Origin: Amycolatopsis sp. A133
GTDB lineage: Bacteria > Actinomycetota > Actinomycetes > Mycobacteriales > Pseudonocardiaceae
DNA length: 64,000 bases
Assembly: GCF_031082405.1 (NCBI RefSeq)
Contig: NZ_JAVHJU010000004.1
Coordinates: 648,092-712,091 of the forward strand
Reading direction: 5' to 3'
The notes beneath the pieces were generated by a model, which was not told the DNA's origin, did not search any database, and saw only the letters and a program-made list of their open reading frames with translations. Of this stretch, positions 63,008-64,000 are shown one piece after another. Position numbers and translations under genes: made by a program. Within the stretch, counting starts at the first letter, position 1; every line of letters begins with the position of its first letter.

Positions 63008-63376
63008 GTGAGCGCTGACGGCAACCGGGTCCGGCCCCAGGACCTCTTGCGCGTGACGGCCCACCACTCCGAGGGCACGGTCGTGCTGGCGGTGGCGGGC
63101 GAGGTCGACCTGCTCAGCGCCCCCATGCTCGGCACCGAGGTCACCGCGGCCCTCGCCGACGCGCCGGAGCTGCTGGTGGTCGACCTGTCGGAGGTGTCGT
63201 TCCTCGCCTCGATCGGCATCACGGTCCTGCTCGAGGCCCGCCGCGAGGCCGGCACCGGCACCAGGGTCCGGGTGGTGGCCCCCGAAGACGGCGTCGTCCA
63301 CCGCACCCTCCGGCTGACCGGCCTGCACGAGGCCCTGGCCGTGGCGTCCACCAGGGACGACGCCCTCACCGGGTGA
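63008..63376 (+). CDS. STAS-domain anti-sigma factor antagonist
   Basis: A 122-residue single STAS domain. The phosphorylatable Ser lies in VVDLSEVSFLASIGITVLLE, the standard RsbV/SpoIIAA site. When unphosphorylated it should bind an anti-sigma kinase and free a stress sigma factor. The GTG at 63008 follows GAGAAGGG. The SigB-like promoter upstream suggests positive feedback in the stress circuit. Confidence 0.9.
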   Translation: MSADGNRVRPQDLLRVTAHHSEGTVVLAVAGEVDLLSAPMLGTEVTAALADAPELLVVDLSEVSFLASIGITVLLEARREAGTGTRVRVVAPEDGVVHRTLRLTGLHEALAVASTRDDALTG

Positions 63377-63446
63377 TCAAGGACGGCGGGGCGGCGTCGA
63401 AAGCCCCTTCGGCTCGGGTTGGGCCGTTTCGGGGGCCGGACGTCGC

Positions 63447-63812
63447 TCAGCCGTGGCTGGCGGCGAAGCCGACCGCCACCCAGCCGTCGCCCTGGCGGCG
63501 CAGCTCGAAGCCGTACGCGAGCGCGCCGGGGTCGTGGCCGTGCAGGGCCCGCACGCCTTCCCACGTGTGGTCGCCCGGCTCGTCCGGGCGGTACGGCGCC
63601 GACCAGTACTGCGGTGACGTTGATGCGCCGCAGCTGCGGTGGCCCCAGAACCGGACCGAGCGGGTGCTGTCGGTGAAGACCGTGCGCGCCGGGTCGTCGA
63701 TCGTCCACCAGTCGCGGCAGTCCGGGCTGCCCGCGTGCGCGGGCCCCGCGGCGAGCACCCCGCCCAGCAGCGAAAGCACGACTGCCGACCCACCAAGACG
63801 CCACGAACGCAT
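63447..63812 (-). CDS. Small secreted protein, 121 residues
   Basis: A 121-residue exported protein with a signal peptide cut near AGPAHAGS. The mature part of about 93 residues has two cysteines (PDCRDWW and HRSCGAS) that could form one disulfide, and many aromatic residues. The ATG at 63812 follows GGGGGA; two earlier in-frame ATGs have no site. No family recognised. It converges on the STAS gene with a 70-base gap. Confidence 0.7.
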   Translation of the reverse strand: MRSWRLGGSAVVLSLLGGVLAAGPAHAGSPDCRDWWTIDDPARTVFTDSTRSVRFWGHRSCGASTSPQYWSAPYRPDEPGDHTWEGVRALHGHDPGALAYGFELRRQGDGWVAVGFAASHG

Positions 63813-63911
63813 CGAATCCCCCGTTTCGATCATGCCTGCCGTCAGGCTACCCGAAATGTCCGGTTCCGGGCTCAATCAACGTCCCCGCCGGGTCGATGGC
63901 AGGATGTCCCG

Positions 63912-64000
63912 GTGAACATGCGCACCCGGAACAACGTGACCGTCACCGGCCGGGAAGACGGGCCCGCGCTGCTGCTCGCCCACGGCTTCGGTTGCGACCA
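63912..64000 (+). CDS. RsbQ-like alpha/beta hydrolase (partial, 3' end off window)
   Basis: The first 29 codons of an alpha/beta hydrolase. NNVTVTGREDGPALLLAHGFGCD matches the start of RsbQ-type hydrolases, which in Bacillus work with a PAS phosphatase in energy-stress activation of SigB. The start is GTG at 63912 or ATG at 63918. Its place near a STAS gene supports a stress role, but the catalytic part is not visible. Confidence 0.7.
   Translation, partial: MNMRTRNNVTVTGREDGPALLLAHGFGCD

Overview
The window comes from a high-GC actinobacterium. Start codons are often GTG, four-base stop/start overlaps are common, extracytoplasmic proteins carry Tat signals, and regulators of the SARP, LmbU, PadR, MerR, HxlR and LacI types are present. 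The gene content fits a Pseudonocardiales soil organism such as Amycolatopsis; that placement is an inference from gene style, not from a marker gene.

About 1-17.8 kb is the end of a type II polyketide (aromatic polyphenol) cluster. A tightly overlapping minus-strand operon runs TcmI-type cyclase, cupin, KS-alpha, KS-beta (chain length factor), ACP, aromatase/cyclase, DUF1772 oxygenase-like protein and a ketoreductase cut by the left edge. The core resembles a whiE/spore-pigment gene set, but the DUF1772 protein, ketoreductase, SARP activator and LmbU-family regulator point to an antibiotic-type cluster. Plus-strand tailoring genes follow: glycosyltransferase, methyltransferase, FAD hydroxylase and a PadR regulator. 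After them come a flavin oxidoreductase, a long-form glucose-1-phosphate thymidylyltransferase, a 61-residue ORF, a Tat-exported phosphatase-like protein lacking its catalytic Cys, a FAD/NAD(P) protein and an APS kinase. Two divergent promoter regions share an almost identical palindrome that is a good candidate PadR operator.

About 18-32.8 kb is mixed: a small conserved-looking ORF, an AI-2E-family permease, a MerR-type regulator with an unusually long untranslated leader, and a glycine-betaine-type ABC system whose permease-ATPase-permease parts are one polypeptide. Two secreted lectin-tagged proteins (ThuA-ricin and sugar dehydrogenase-PKD-CBM-ricin) come next, then an ECF sigma/anti-sigma pair diverging from a secreted protein through two matching ECF promoters, and a HEAT/MerR-HEAT regulatory operon.

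About 32.8-62 kb is a carbohydrate-degradation island: GH3 beta-glucosidase, GH95 fucosidase, a GH87-like multidomain enzyme, an SGNH-GH5-FN3-CBM2 enzyme behind a CebR-type box, and GH53 galactanase. A LacI-controlled operon (rhamnogalacturonan lyase-like protein, rhamnogalacturonan acetylesterase, GH35 beta-galactosidase) looks designed for pectin rhamnogalacturonan I. Small housekeeping and regulatory genes are interspersed, with one clearly broken gene near 39.2-39.8 kb.

About 61.9-64 kb carries a TPR protein, a STAS anti-anti-sigma factor preceded by a SigB-like promoter, a small secreted protein, and the start of an RsbQ-like hydrolase cut by the right edge, suggesting a general-stress module. 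No tRNA, rRNA, insertion sequence, prophage or CRISPR array was recognised.
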